64,000 nucleotides of DNA from Burkholderia catarinensis (GCF_001883705.2 NZ_MDEQ02000003.1:186001-250000); one strand, 5' to 3'. Shown: positions 17,289-25,719, counted from the first letter of the stretch. Notes: generated by a model from the sequence alone, not told the origin. Program-made: numbers and translations.

Positions 17289-17330
17289 GGGGACCGCATC
17301 CGTCCGACGCAAGCCGGGCGGACGGTCCCC
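17289..17330. terminator. Hairpin between convergent SDR and GH32 genes
   Basis: GGGGACCG (17289-17296) pairs with CGGTCCCC (17323-17330); a further GTCCG/CGGAC pair lies inside. It occupies the 92-bp convergent gap. No T run, so termination is inferred from position. Confidence 0.4.
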
Positions 17331-17366
17331 GTCACCTGCCGGGCGGATGGCGCCCGCAAGCCGTAC

Positions 17367-19004
17367 CTATCGCGGCGCACAGGCGCCGCGCGTGTCGCCG
17401 CCCGCTTCGAGCTGCGTCACCGTGAGCCCGGAGAACGTCGCGCGGCCTTGCTCGGCAAACACGGCGACGCGGTCCGCATCGAGCGGCGGAAAGATCAGGT
17501 CGGTGAGCGCCACGCGGCCGCCGTTCGCGAACACTTCGACCGATCCGCGATCGACGACGATCTCGAGCCGTAGTTGCCCGTGCTCGAGTGGCAGGTCCAC
17601 GATGTGCTCGCGGCTGAACGTGCCGGCGAAGTTCGCTTCGCCGGATTGGGAGCGGTCGAGCGTCAGCGTGCGTTTCGCGGTGTCGTACACGATCCGGGTA
17701 CCGGTCGAGCCGTCCGCCGAGCGCCGGACGATCAGGCCCGCGCGTGCCGCTTGCTGCGGCGCGATCGTCACCGTGATGCGCTGGACGACGCCGCGCGTGG
17801 CGGCCGACAGCGCGCGCGTCGTGGAGTCGATCGTGAGGTTGCCTTCGTGCACGGCGGGTCGGCCGTCCGCCCAAGCGTCGAATGCGGCGGCCGGCGCGAC
17901 GACGAGCCTGGGTTCGCCGTCGATCGTCTTCAGCGACAGTTCGCGCGGCAGGGTGGTTGCGCCGCGCCATGGCGTCGTCGGCACGTTCGCCGCGTAATCC
18001 CAGTTGCTCATCCACGCGATCGCGACCGGCCGTGTGCCGGGCGCGCCCGAGAAGGTGCCGGCCGCGTAGAAGTCCGCGCCATGGTCGACCCAGCGGAATT
18101 GCGCGGGATCGGAGCCGGCGGGGGCAACGCGATCCGGTGTAAACGTGCGGCCGTCGAAGTTGCCGACGAAGTACATGGCCCCGGAGCCCCCCGCGATCGA
18201 CCACGGGTTGACGTTGACGATCATGACCCACCTGATTCGTGTGGGGTCGTCGTCGAGCGGCAGGGGGACGAGGTCGGGCATTTCCCACAGCGCGCCGTCG
18301 TGCGGCACGCCCGGCCGCGTGAAGTCGCTCAGGAAATTCCAGTGGATCAGGTCGTCCGAGCGATAGAGCTTCACGACGTGCGCGTCGGCGACGACCGTCG
18401 TCATCAGCCAGTAGCCGCCCGGCGCGTACCACGACACTTTCGGGTCGCGAAATTGCTTTGATTCCGGATCGAGCGTCAGCACCGGATTGTGCGCGTATGG
18501 CTGCCAGGTCGTGCCCTGATCGAGGCTGTACGCCAGCGACTGGGCCTGGATGCCCGGCGCGTGGCCGGAGCCGGGCTTGTAGACGCTCGTATAGAGCGCG
18601 ACGAGCGGCGTGCGGCCCGGTTTGCCCAGGCCGGACGTGTTGAGCGTGTCGGCGACGATCGAGCCGGAGAAGATTTCCTCGGTGGCGTTCGCGCGCATCG
18701 CGACCGGTTGCTCGCGCCAGTGGACGAGATCGGTGCTCGTCGCGTGGCCCCATGACATGTTGCCCCAGTCGTTGCCGAGCGGGTTGTACTGATAGAACAG
18801 GTGGTAGCGGCCGTTCTCGTAGACGAGCCCGTTCGGATCGTTCATCCAGTTGCGCTGCGGCGTGTAATGCAGCGCCGGTCGCCATTGCGGCGTGCCGTTT
18901 TCGGGCGGCGCGTTGCAGGGCGCTGCGGCAACCTGCGTGGAGGCCACGCAGGCGAGCAGCAACCGGGCGATCCGGACGGAACAGCGGAAAGACGTCAATT
19001 TCAT
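17367..19004 (-). CDS. Secreted glycoside hydrolase family 32 (levanase/beta-fructosidase)
   Basis: 545 residues. An N-terminal export signal (about 1-28, LLLACVASTQVAAA) precedes the five-bladed GH32 domain: NWMNDPNG with nucleophile Asp56, FRDPK with Asp187 as transition-state stabiliser, and WEMPDL with Glu241 as acid/base. The last motif usually reads ECP; here the cysteine position is methionine. The C-terminal beta-sandwich (about 390-540) ends with GSVEVFANGGRVALTD, typical of GH32C. It releases fructose from levan, inulin or sucrose outside the cytoplasm. It lies 161 bp after the levansucrase gene on the same strand. A lipoprotein signal (LLAC) is an alternative reading. Confidence 0.9.
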   Translation of the reverse strand: MKLTSFRCSVRIARLLLACVASTQVAAAPCNAPPENGTPQWRPALHYTPQRNWMNDPNGLVYENGRYHLFYQYNPLGNDWGNMSWGHATSTDLVHWREQPVAMRANATEEIFSGSIVADTLNTSGLGKPGRTPLVALYTSVYKPGSGHAPGIQAQSLAYSLDQGTTWQPYAHNPVLTLDPESKQFRDPKVSWYAPGGYWLMTTVVADAHVVKLYRSDDLIHWNFLSDFTRPGVPHDGALWEMPDLVPLPLDDDPTRIRWVMIVNVNPWSIAGGSGAMYFVGNFDGRTFTPDRVAPAGSDPAQFRWVDHGADFYAAGTFSGAPGTRPVAIAWMSNWDYAANVPTTPWRGATTLPRELSLKTIDGEPRLVVAPAAAFDAWADGRPAVHEGNLTIDSTTRALSAATRGVVQRITVTIAPQQAARAGLIVRRSADGSTGTRIVYDTAKRTLTLDRSQSGEANFAGTFSREHIVDLPLEHGQLRLEIVVDRGSVEVFANGGRVALTDLIFPPLDADRVAVFAEQGRATFSGLTVTQLEAGGDTRGACAPR

Positions 19005-19165
19005 GCGGGGCCAAGTACTCCGTCGGACGAAGCGGGAAAAGAGGGCGCATGCCGCTTGCAACGGCGGCGTGCGCGATCTGCGGAACAAAAAGGGCGGACG
19101 CACACGCGGCACGCGCGATGTGCATCCGCCGAACTGGCAGCCAGGCGACTAGGCGGTCGCGGCCG

Positions 19166-20752
19166 TTACGGCCGGGTGCCGGAGCCGCCGTCGTTGTGAC
19201 CGGCGCCCGTCGCGGGCAGGTTCGACGGGATGTCGCCGTACCCGCCGAGGCCGCCGCGTCCGTACGCGCGGTCGACCGCCGTCGACGTGCCGTTGATGTT
19301 GACCTTCACCGTCGGCGCGAGCGTGCCGCCGCGGCGCGGGCCGATCGCATCGATGAACGACTCGACGAGCCCGCCCGGCATCACGTAGTGCGAATACGAC
19401 TGGAACTCGCGCGGGTTCTGGTTCGGATCCTGCGAATACGGTGCGCCGGCCGGTGCGGAGAAGTCGGTCGGGTTGCCGAGCACGAGACCGCTGCCGCCGT
19501 TCAGCGGCAGGAAGTCGCTGCGGATGCCGTTGCCGACGAAGCCGTACACGCCGTCCGGGCCGTCGACGCCGGCCGCCATCGTCGTGCGGTGGCTGATCGT
19601 GAACAGGTAGTACTTGCCGTCCTTCAGGTAGATCTGCGGGCGCTCGGTCTGGTCGTCGACGCAGTTCGCCGACAGGATCGGCGGCAGGAACTTCCACTCG
19701 GTCAATTGCGGGTTCGTCGCGATCGCGAGGCCGACATTGGCCTTTTGATACACTGCGCCCGAATTCATCACCGCGTTGAGATCTTCCCGGTACGGATCGT
19801 TCGGCGCGTAGCCGAGATCGGCTTCGGTGCAGGTGCGTGAGCCGCGCTGGCCGCCCGTATTGCCTTCGAAGACCATGTAGGTCTTGCCCGGGTGGGCCGG
19901 GTCGGTGAACACGAACGGATCGCGGAACGAGAAGTAGGTGTTCTGCTGGCCGCTCTGGTAGTACTTGCCGTCCGGTTCCAGCAGCGCCTTGTGATCGTCG
20001 AAGCCGGTGAACCACACGTGCTTGTCGTCGGCCTGGATGTGGCCGTCGGTGCGCGTGATGATCGCCTGCGGCGGCGTGATGTCGGCGCCGCCGGGTGCCG
20101 AGCGGTTGAACGACGTCGCGGTGTAGTAGAGGCTGACGTTGTCGCCGTGCGTGAGGCGCGCCGAGCCCGACCATTCGGCATTGTTGGTCATCGGCGAGGT
20201 GCCGAACACCCTGGCGCTCGCGCCGTCCGGGAACAGGTGGCCGCCCCAGGTCCAGCCGCCGTTGGCGGGGCGCTGCGACGCGGGGATGCCCGCGCGGCGG
20301 TAGAAGAAGCCGATGCGTGCATGGACGTGACGGTCGTCGAACGTGTAGCCCGCGTGCGGATCGGCGGTGAGCGAGAAGATCACCTCCCAGCCCTTGTAGC
20401 TGAGCTGGTTCGCGCGCAGGTCGGCCAGCGGCCACGTGTCCCACACCCACACGTTCGAGTTGATCAGCGGGAAATCCTGCGGGATGTCCGGCATCGACAG
20501 TGCTTGCGGCAGCGAGTTCTTGTCGGCGCCGGCGGTGTGCGACTGCGCGACGATCTGACGGATGTCGGCGCGCGTCCAGCGCATCGTGAAGTTGCCCTCG
20601 GGATCGTAGGCCTGCTGCGTATGAGGCGTGGGCGCCGGTGCGCCCGTGCCGCCGGACTGCGCATGCGCGACGGACGCGAAGGCGGCAAGTGCGCCGCCAG
20701 CGAGGAGCAAACGTTTCGCCGCGGTCGGGCGGAAAAGGGGAAAGTATGTCAT
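19166..20752 (-). CDS. Levansucrase (glycoside hydrolase family 68)
   Basis: 528 residues from ATG 20752, with signal peptide (RLLLAGGALAAFASV then AHAQ). All three GH68 catalytic residues are seen: Asp105 in VWDTW (nucleophile), Asp278 in FSFRDPF (stabiliser) and Glu370 in QTERPQIY (acid/base). It splits sucrose and polymerises fructose to levan or fructo-oligosaccharides outside the inner membrane. The proteobacterial length resembles Gluconacetobacter LsdA. An in-frame ATG at 20798-20800 lies upstream but within the operator region and has no ribosome-binding site; AGGGAA precedes the chosen start. With the secreted GH32 it forms a make-and-degrade fructan pair. Confidence 0.93.
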   Translation of the reverse strand: MTYFPLFRPTAAKRLLLAGGALAAFASVAHAQSGGTGAPAPTPHTQQAYDPEGNFTMRWTRADIRQIVAQSHTAGADKNSLPQALSMPDIPQDFPLINSNVWVWDTWPLADLRANQLSYKGWEVIFSLTADPHAGYTFDDRHVHARIGFFYRRAGIPASQRPANGGWTWGGHLFPDGASARVFGTSPMTNNAEWSGSARLTHGDNVSLYYTATSFNRSAPGGADITPPQAIITRTDGHIQADDKHVWFTGFDDHKALLEPDGKYYQSGQQNTYFSFRDPFVFTDPAHPGKTYMVFEGNTGGQRGSRTCTEADLGYAPNDPYREDLNAVMNSGAVYQKANVGLAIATNPQLTEWKFLPPILSANCVDDQTERPQIYLKDGKYYLFTISHRTTMAAGVDGPDGVYGFVGNGIRSDFLPLNGGSGLVLGNPTDFSAPAGAPYSQDPNQNPREFQSYSHYVMPGGLVESFIDAIGPRRGGTLAPTVKVNINGTSTAVDRAYGRGGLGGYGDIPSNLPATGAGHNDGGSGTRP

Positions 20753-20806
20753 CTCGTCGTTGTTCCCTGGAAAAGTGAAAGTGAACGGCTGAGTGGGCAT
20801 CGATGT

Positions 20807-20820
20807 CCAAACCGGTTCGG
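20807..20820. promoter_or_regulatory. Second LacI-type operator
   Basis: CCAAACCGGTTCGG is a near copy of the palindrome at 20830-20841, with 23 bp between centres. It falls downstream of the levansucrase -10 element. Two sites about two helical turns apart suggest cooperative binding. Confidence 0.65.
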
Positions 20821-20849
20821 ATGCTATTTCAAACCGGTTTGGACGTCAA
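20821..20849 (-). promoter_or_regulatory. Levansucrase promoter with LacI operator in its spacer
   Basis: Minus strand: -35 TTGACG (20844-20849), 17-bp spacer, -10 TAGCAT (20821-20826). The spacer contains the perfect 12-bp palindrome CAAACCGGTTTG (20830-20841), a form typical of LacI-family operators with a central CG. Repressor binding there would block RNA polymerase directly. Confidence 0.75.
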
Positions 20850-20860
20850 AAGATAAATAT

Positions 20861-20889
20861 TTGACAGTAATAGCTACCGAGCGGAAATA
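20861..20889 (+). promoter_or_regulatory. Candidate lacI promoter
   Basis: A perfect -35 TTGACA (20861-20866) is followed after 17 bp by GAAATA (20884-20889), a weak -10. It would place the transcript start just after 20890, which supports the downstream TTG start of the regulator over the ATG at 20906. Confidence 0.45.
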
Positions 20890-20941
20890 ATTGCCGTCAA
20901 TCGGCATGCCCGTGCGGTACATCGAGTGCGAGGAACGACGG

Positions 20942-21955
20942 TTGAAAGTGAATCTGAAGGCGTTATCGGACGCGCTCGGGCTGTCGCGGACGACGGTCAG
21001 CCGCGCGTTGAACGGTTACGATGACGTCAGCGAGGCGACGCGCGAACGCGTGGCGAGGGCGGCGCGCGAAATGGGCTACGTGGCGGATCCGACCGCGCGC
21101 CGGCTGGCGACCGGGCGGGCGGACATGATCGGGATCGTCTATCCGTTCGGCGCGGGCGATCTCGGCGATCCGCGTTTCGGCGAGGTCGTCGCGGGCATCA
21201 CGGAAAGGCTCGCCGAACGCAATCTCGATTTCATCATCGCGGCCGCGCGACCGAACGCGGAACTGGACACCTATCGGCGGATCGTCGACGGCAAACTCGT
21301 CGACGGACTGATCGTCGCGCGCACGCTCGTCGACGATCCGCGCATCGCCTACCTGCAGTCGAGCGCATTTCCGTACGTCGCGTACGGCCGCACGCAGGCT
21401 GCCGAGCCGTATGCGTGGTTCGATTTCGACAACGAGGCGGGCGCGCGGGACGCGGTGCGCCGGCTGACGGGTTTCGGGCATCGGCGCATTGCGATGATCA
21501 GCGCGCCGCTCGCGCTGAATTTCGCCGCACAGCGTCGCGCAGGCTATCTGTCGGCACTGCGCGAAGCCGGTATCGAACCGGATCCGGCGCTGCTCGTCGA
21601 GTGCGCGTTTACGCACGACGGCGGGCTGCAGGCCGTGCGGGCGCTGCTCGCGCTCGCCGAGCGGCCGACGGCGCTGCTGGTCGACAACAATATCGCGGGC
21701 GGCGGCGCGTTTCGGGCGCTCGTGGATAGCGGCCTGCGCCTGGGCGAGGACATGTCGCTGATCGTCTATGACGGCGTGCCGCCGGACATCGCGCAACCCC
21801 ATCGCGTGACGGCGGTCGTGCAGCCGACCGGGCACGAATCGGGGCGCGCGCTGGCGGAATTGATGCTGCGGCTGCTGGGCGACGGCGTGCGCGAACATCG
21901 ACTCGAAGCGCCGGCAATCGAGGCCGGCAACACGGACGGTCCGTTGCGCGGCTAG
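20942..21955 (+). CDS. LacI-family repressor of the fructan genes
   Basis: 337 residues from a TTG start at 20942, preceded by GAGGAA six bases upstream. The helix-turn-helix NLKALSDALGLSRTTVSRAL begins almost at the N-terminus, as is normal for LacI proteins; starting at ATG 20906 would add 12 unusual residues. A periplasmic-binding-protein-like ligand domain follows (about 58-330) with IGIVYPFGAG and FDFDNEAGARDAVRRLTG. It is divergent from levansucrase with two palindromic operators between, so it very likely represses that gene (and the GH32 behind it) until a sugar such as sucrose or fructose binds. Confidence 0.9.
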   Translation: MKVNLKALSDALGLSRTTVSRALNGYDDVSEATRERVARAAREMGYVADPTARRLATGRADMIGIVYPFGAGDLGDPRFGEVVAGITERLAERNLDFIIAAARPNAELDTYRRIVDGKLVDGLIVARTLVDDPRIAYLQSSAFPYVAYGRTQAAEPYAWFDFDNEAGARDAVRRLTGFGHRRIAMISAPLALNFAAQRRAGYLSALREAGIEPDPALLVECAFTHDGGLQAVRALLALAERPTALLVDNNIAGGGAFRALVDSGLRLGEDMSLIVYDGVPPDIAQPHRVTAVVQPTGHESGRALAELMLRLLGDGVREHRLEAPAIEAGNTDGPLRG

Positions 21956-22063
21956 CCTGCGCGGTGGAGGCGGGGGGGGGGGCGATCGGCAGCGGACGGT
22001 GCGGTGCCGGGCCGCGCCCCGTCGAAAAGGCCATGACGACGGCAGGGGCGAATATCCGTTCTC

Positions 22064-22081
22064 CTAGACGACCGGTCTAAT
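22064..22081. promoter_or_regulatory. TetR-type operator, copy 1
   Basis: CTAGACGACCGGTCTAAT with half-sites TAGAC and GTCTA around a 5-bp centre (22065-22079). This half-site pair is the type bound by NemR-like TetR repressors, which control Old Yellow Enzyme genes in other bacteria. The OYE gene of this window lies downstream. Confidence 0.65.
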
Positions 22082-22208
22082 CCGGGGATATCATCCGTTC
22101 TCGTGAATGCGACGACGTTCGCGGCTCGTGCAACAAAGACGCGAAAATGCCATTTCACGCTGCGATGCTGTTCGTGCAGCGAGACGCCGTCGTTTATTTC
22201 GACTCTTT

Positions 22209-22226
22209 CTAGACGACTGGTCTAAT
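22209..22226. promoter_or_regulatory. TetR-type operator, copy 2
   Basis: CTAGACGACTGGTCTAAT, one mismatch from copy 1 over 18 bp, 145 bp further downstream and about 130 bp before the DJ-1 gene start. Two near-identical dyads are strong evidence of one regulator acting on this promoter region. Confidence 0.7.
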
Positions 22227-22358
22227 ACACGCATGGCGCATTCGGAAACATGAGTCGCACGTTGACGCGCCATAGCTGACTAACCGACAGGCGTGCCGCG
22301 CCGACCGGCCACCCCGGTTGCGCAGCCCCGTTCCCCCATTTTCGAAGGAGTTCCGATC

Positions 22359-23045
22359 ATGAAGATCCTGGTTGTCCTGACCTCGCACGACACGCTCGGC
22401 GACACCGGCAAGAAGACCGGCTTCTGGCTCGAGGAACTGGCCGCGCCGTACTACACGTTCAAGGATGCGGGTGTCGAGCTGACGCTCGCGTCGCCGCAGG
22501 GCGGCCAGCCGCCGTTCGACCCGAAAAGCAGCGATCCGGCCGCGCAGACCGATGCGACGCGCCGCTTCGAAGCCGATGCGGCGGCCAAGGCCGAACTCGC
22601 GTCGACGCGCAAGCTGGCCGACGTGTCCGTGGACGACTACGACGCCGTGTTCTACCCGGGCGGCCACGGCCCGCTGTGGGATCTCGCCGAGGATCTGCAT
22701 TCGATCGGCCTGATCGAGCGCGCGCTGGCGGCCGGCAAGCCGGTCGCGGCCGTCTGCCATGCGCCGGGCGTGCTGCGTCACGTGAAGAACCCGAAGACCG
22801 GCGAATCGGTCGTGCGCGGCAAGCGCGCGACGGGCTTCACCAACAGCGAGGAAGCGGCCGTCGAACTGACGGAAGTCGTGCCATTCCTCGTCGAGGACAT
22901 GCTGAAGACCAACGGCGCGGAATTCGAGCGCAGCGCCGACTGGGCGCCGCATGTCGTCACCGACGGGCTGCTGATCACGGGGCAGAACCCCGCGTCGTCG
23001 GAGCCCGCCGCCGAGGCGCTGCTCGCGAAGCTCGGCCGCCGGTAA
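22359..23045 (+). CDS. DJ-1/PfpI family protein (Hsp31-like glyoxalase/deglycase type)
   Basis: 228 residues. Nucleophile elbow AAVCHAPGVL gives Cys133-His134, with conserved glutamates at 25/26 (GFWLEELAAPYYTF), the pattern of the class I glutamine-amidotransferase-like proteins that act as glutathione-independent glyoxalase or chaperone (Hsp31/HchA relatives). FYPGGHGPLWDL forms the oxyanion side. AGGAG lies 8-12 nt before ATG 22359. Paired with an Old Yellow Enzyme gene 142 bp downstream behind shared operators, so a response to reactive aldehydes or electrophiles is inferred. Confidence 0.9.
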   Translation: MKILVVLTSHDTLGDTGKKTGFWLEELAAPYYTFKDAGVELTLASPQGGQPPFDPKSSDPAAQTDATRRFEADAAAKAELASTRKLADVSVDDYDAVFYPGGHGPLWDLAEDLHSIGLIERALAAGKPVAAVCHAPGVLRHVKNPKTGESVVRGKRATGFTNSEEAAVELTEVVPFLVEDMLKTNGAEFERSADWAPHVVTDGLLITGQNPASSEPAAEALLAKLGRR

Positions 23046-23187
23046 GCCCATGGCGCCGGCCCGGGCCGGCGCCGTTCCGTATCCGTCGCCGGGCGCAGCC
23101 CGCCCGCCGACGGCCCGAATCGTTCCGCCGCGCGTGCTGCGCGGCGCGTTCCCGATCGTTTTGCAGAACCAAACAAAGGAGTCGAGG

Positions 23188-24297
23188 ATGTCTGCCCTGT
23201 TCGAACCGTTCAAACTCAAGGATGTCACGCTGCGCAACCGCATCGCGGTGCCGCCGATGTGCCAGTACGTCGCCGAGGACGGCGTCGTCAACGACTGGCA
23301 TCACGTGCATCTGGCCGGCATCGCGCGCGGCGGCGCGGGCCTCGTGATCGCGGAGGCGACGGCCGTGTCGCCGGAGGGGCGCATCACGCCGGGCTGCGCG
23401 GGGCTGTGGAACGATGCGCAGGCCGAGGCGTTCGCGCCGTCGGTCGCGGCGATCAAGGCGGCCGGCTCGGTACCCGGCATCCAGATCGCGCATGCGGGCC
23501 GCAAGGCGAGCGCGAACCGTCCGTGGGAAGGCGACGACCATATCGCCGACGGCGATCCGCGCGGCTGGCCGACCATCGCGCCGTCGGCCGTGCCGTTCGG
23601 CGCGCATCTGCCGAAGGTGCCGCGCGAAATGACGCACGACGACATCGCCCGCGTGCAGGCCGACTTCGTCGCCTCGGCGAAGCGCGCGCGCGACCTGGGC
23701 TTCGAATGGCTCGAGCTGCATTTCGCGCACGGCTATCTCGGCCAGAGCTTCTTCTCGGTGCATGCGAACCACCGCGACGACGAATACGGCGGTTCGGTCG
23801 AGAATCGCGGCCGCTTCCTCGTCGACACGCTCGCGGCCGTCCGCAAGGTATGGCCCGAGCATCTGCCGCTGACCGCGCGCCTGGGCGTGATCGAATACGA
23901 CGGCCGCGACGAAGAAACGCTCGCCGAGTCGATTGCGCTCACGCAGCGGATGAAGCGGGAAGGGCTCGACATGCTGAGCGTGTCGGTCGGTTTCTCGACG
24001 CCCGACGCGCAGATTCCGTGGGGCCCGGCGTTCCTGGCGCCGATCGCCGGGCGCGTGCGCCGCGAGGCCGGGCTGCCCGTGTCGTCCGCGTGGGGGATCG
24101 ACACGCCGCAACTGGCGAACCGCGTGGTCGCCGACGAGCAGCTCGATCTCGTGATGGTCGGCCGCGCGCATCTCGCCGATCCGCACTGGCCGTACTACGC
24201 GGCCAAGCAGCTCGGCGTCGAGCGTCCGTCGTGGACGCTGCCCGCGCCGTACGCGCACTGGCTCGAACGTTACCGGACCGCCGACAAGGCGGCCTGA
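23188..24297 (+). CDS. NADH:flavin oxidoreductase, Old Yellow Enzyme family (YqjM-like)
   Basis: 369 residues, FMN-binding TIM barrel. The start LFEPFKLKDVTLRNRIAVPP and MCQY with Cys25 mark the thermophilic-like YqjM class, in which that cysteine tunes the flavin. HAGRKAS and HFAHGYLGQSFFS supply substrate- and flavin-contact residues, and GRAHLADPHWPY the C-terminal phosphate site. It reduces activated C=C bonds (enones, maleimides, nitro compounds) with NAD(P)H. AAAGGAG lies upstream of the ATG at 23188. Likely co-transcribed with the DJ-1 gene. Confidence 0.92.
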   Translation: MSALFEPFKLKDVTLRNRIAVPPMCQYVAEDGVVNDWHHVHLAGIARGGAGLVIAEATAVSPEGRITPGCAGLWNDAQAEAFAPSVAAIKAAGSVPGIQIAHAGRKASANRPWEGDDHIADGDPRGWPTIAPSAVPFGAHLPKVPREMTHDDIARVQADFVASAKRARDLGFEWLELHFAHGYLGQSFFSVHANHRDDEYGGSVENRGRFLVDTLAAVRKVWPEHLPLTARLGVIEYDGRDEETLAESIALTQRMKREGLDMLSVSVGFSTPDAQIPWGPAFLAPIAGRVRREAGLPVSSAWGIDTPQLANRVVADEQLDLVMVGRAHLADPHWPYYAAKQLGVERPSWTLPAPYAHWLERYRTADKAA

Positions 24298-24313
24298 GCG
24301 GGCGCGGCAATCC

Positions 24314-24362
24314 GGCGCCGGATCGGCGGCCTGCGCATGATGCGCGCCGCCGATCCGGCGCC
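24314..24362. terminator. Large GC hairpin after the OYE gene
   Basis: A perfect 17-bp stem: 24314-24330 (starting GGCGCCGGATCGG) pairs with 24346-24362, 15-nt loop, 17 bp after the OYE stop. There is no T run, but a second hairpin with T run follows directly. Confidence 0.6.
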
Positions 24363-24371
24363 GATGGATAG

Positions 24372-24417
24372 AATGGCGGTTCGTGCAGGCCGGTTGCCTG
24401 CGCGAACCGCCATTTTT
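24372..24417 (+). terminator. Intrinsic terminator just before the AI-2E gene
   Basis: AATGGCGGTTCGTGCAGGC (24372-24390) pairs with 24396-24414 around the loop CGGTT, followed by TTT (five T in a row counting the last stem bases). The T run ends only 19 bp before the AI-2E start codon, so it ends OYE transcription and must also be in or next to the AI-2E leader. Confidence 0.85.
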
Positions 24418-24436
24418 CCATTTCAACAGAGGTGCC

Positions 24437-25507
24437 ATGGGCGCACATGTCCCGTCGTCTCACGACCCCGCCGCGCAGCCGCGCACGCAGCAGATCGCCC
24501 GCGTCATGCTGTATGCGGCGCTGCTCGCGCTCGCGCTGTGGGTGATCCGCGACTTCATTCCCGCCATCGCGTGGGCCTGCGTGATCGCCATCGCGATGTG
24601 GCCGCTGCTGAAACGCTTCGAATCGCACCGGCTGTTCCGCCACCGGCCGACGCTCATCGCGCTCGTCATCACGGCGGCGATCTCGCTGCTCGTCGTGCTG
24701 CCGGTGGCCGTCGCGGCGACCCAGGCGATCGGGCAGGCGCACGACCTGCGCGAGTGGCTGCACACGATCCAGGACAACGGCATCCCGGTGCCCGAAGTGA
24801 TCGGCCGGCTGCCTTACGGCGCGGTACAGATCACCGAATGGTGGCAGGCCAATCTCGGCCATCCGCTGCATGCGGCCAGCGCGATGCACGGCGTCAACAG
24901 CGAGAAATTCCTCGCGTTCGGCCGGCAGTTCGGCACGAAGCTCGCGCATGCGCTGCTCGAGTTCGGCTTCATGCTCGTCACGCTGTTCGTGATCCTGCGC
25001 GCGGGCCACAAGCTGTCGGGCGCCTTGCTGGAGGGCGCGCGGCGAGCGGTCGGGCGCAACGGCGCGGAACTGATCGAGCGGATGGTCAAGGCCGTGTACG
25101 GCACGGTGACGGGGCTCGTCGTCGTCGGGCTCGGCGAGGGCGCACTGCTCGGCGTCGCCTATGCGCTCGCGGGCGTGCCGCATGCGGCGCTGCTCGGCCT
25201 CGTCACGGCGATTGCCGCGATGCTGCCGTTCTGCGCGCCGATCGTGTTCTGCGGCGCGGCGCTCTGGCTGTTCGTGCAGGGCGCGACCATGTGGGCCGTC
25301 GCGGTGGCCGTGCTCGGTTTCGTCGTCGTGTTCGTCGCCGAGCATTTCGTGCGGCCGCTATTGATCGGCGGTTCGGCGCGGCTGCCGTTCCTGCTCGTGC
25401 TCTTCGGCATCCTCGGCGGCGCCGAGACGTTCGGCCTGATCGGGCTGTTCGTCGGCCCCGCGCTGATGACGGTGCTGACGATGCTGTGGGCCGAATGGAT
25501 CGCGTGA
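24437..25507 (+). CDS. AI-2E family transporter
   Basis: 356 residues with about eight membrane segments in the family layout: two N-terminal pairs (about 22-60 and 70-92), a soluble stretch (95-165), then a C-terminal block from LEFGFMLVTLFVILRAG to the closing GLIGLFVGPALMTVLTMLW, the family signature. Members export small molecules or ions; the link to autoinducer-2 applies only to some. AGAGG precedes the ATG at 24437. A strong hairpin terminator immediately upstream implies an own promoter very close to the start, or attenuation. Confidence 0.9.
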   Translation: MGAHVPSSHDPAAQPRTQQIARVMLYAALLALALWVIRDFIPAIAWACVIAIAMWPLLKRFESHRLFRHRPTLIALVITAAISLLVVLPVAVAATQAIGQAHDLREWLHTIQDNGIPVPEVIGRLPYGAVQITEWWQANLGHPLHAASAMHGVNSEKFLAFGRQFGTKLAHALLEFGFMLVTLFVILRAGHKLSGALLEGARRAVGRNGAELIERMVKAVYGTVTGLVVVGLGEGALLGVAYALAGVPHAALLGLVTAIAAMLPFCAPIVFCGAALWLFVQGATMWAVAVAVLGFVVVFVAEHFVRPLLIGGSARLPFLLVLFGILGGAETFGLIGLFVGPALMTVLTMLWAEWIA

Positions 25508-25719
25508 CGATGCACGCCGCGGCGCCGGTTTGACGCATCGGCGCGGCGACAGGGATGCATGCGCAGGCATGCGCCGGCCGCGACGATCCGGTTTGCGCGG
25601 GGGCTTGCGAGGCAAGGCTCCGGAACCGGATCTTTACATTTCTTTTCGATCCGGACCCAAAGGTCTAGTAGCATGGGGCTTTCGATCACGCCGGCATGGC
25701 GCAGCAGATTTCCCCAAGC

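Larger units (their letters stand above)
21956..22358. other. Intergenic region with G11 run and two operators
   Basis: 403 bp between the LacI gene and the DJ-1 gene. It contains a run of 11 G (21972-21982), two copies of a TetR-type operator described separately, and no credible gene on either strand; in particular no TetR-family gene is encoded here. Confidence 0.6.

Noticed and set aside
20906..20944. ATG at 20906 as start of the LacI regulator
   Set aside because: No ribosome-binding site and an unusual N-terminal extension; TTG 20942 has GAGGAA at good spacing and puts the helix-turn-helix at the normal position.
22091..22273. A hidden TetR gene next to the two TetR-type operators
   Set aside because: All frames between 21956 and 22358 were read; none shows a TetR helix-turn-helix.
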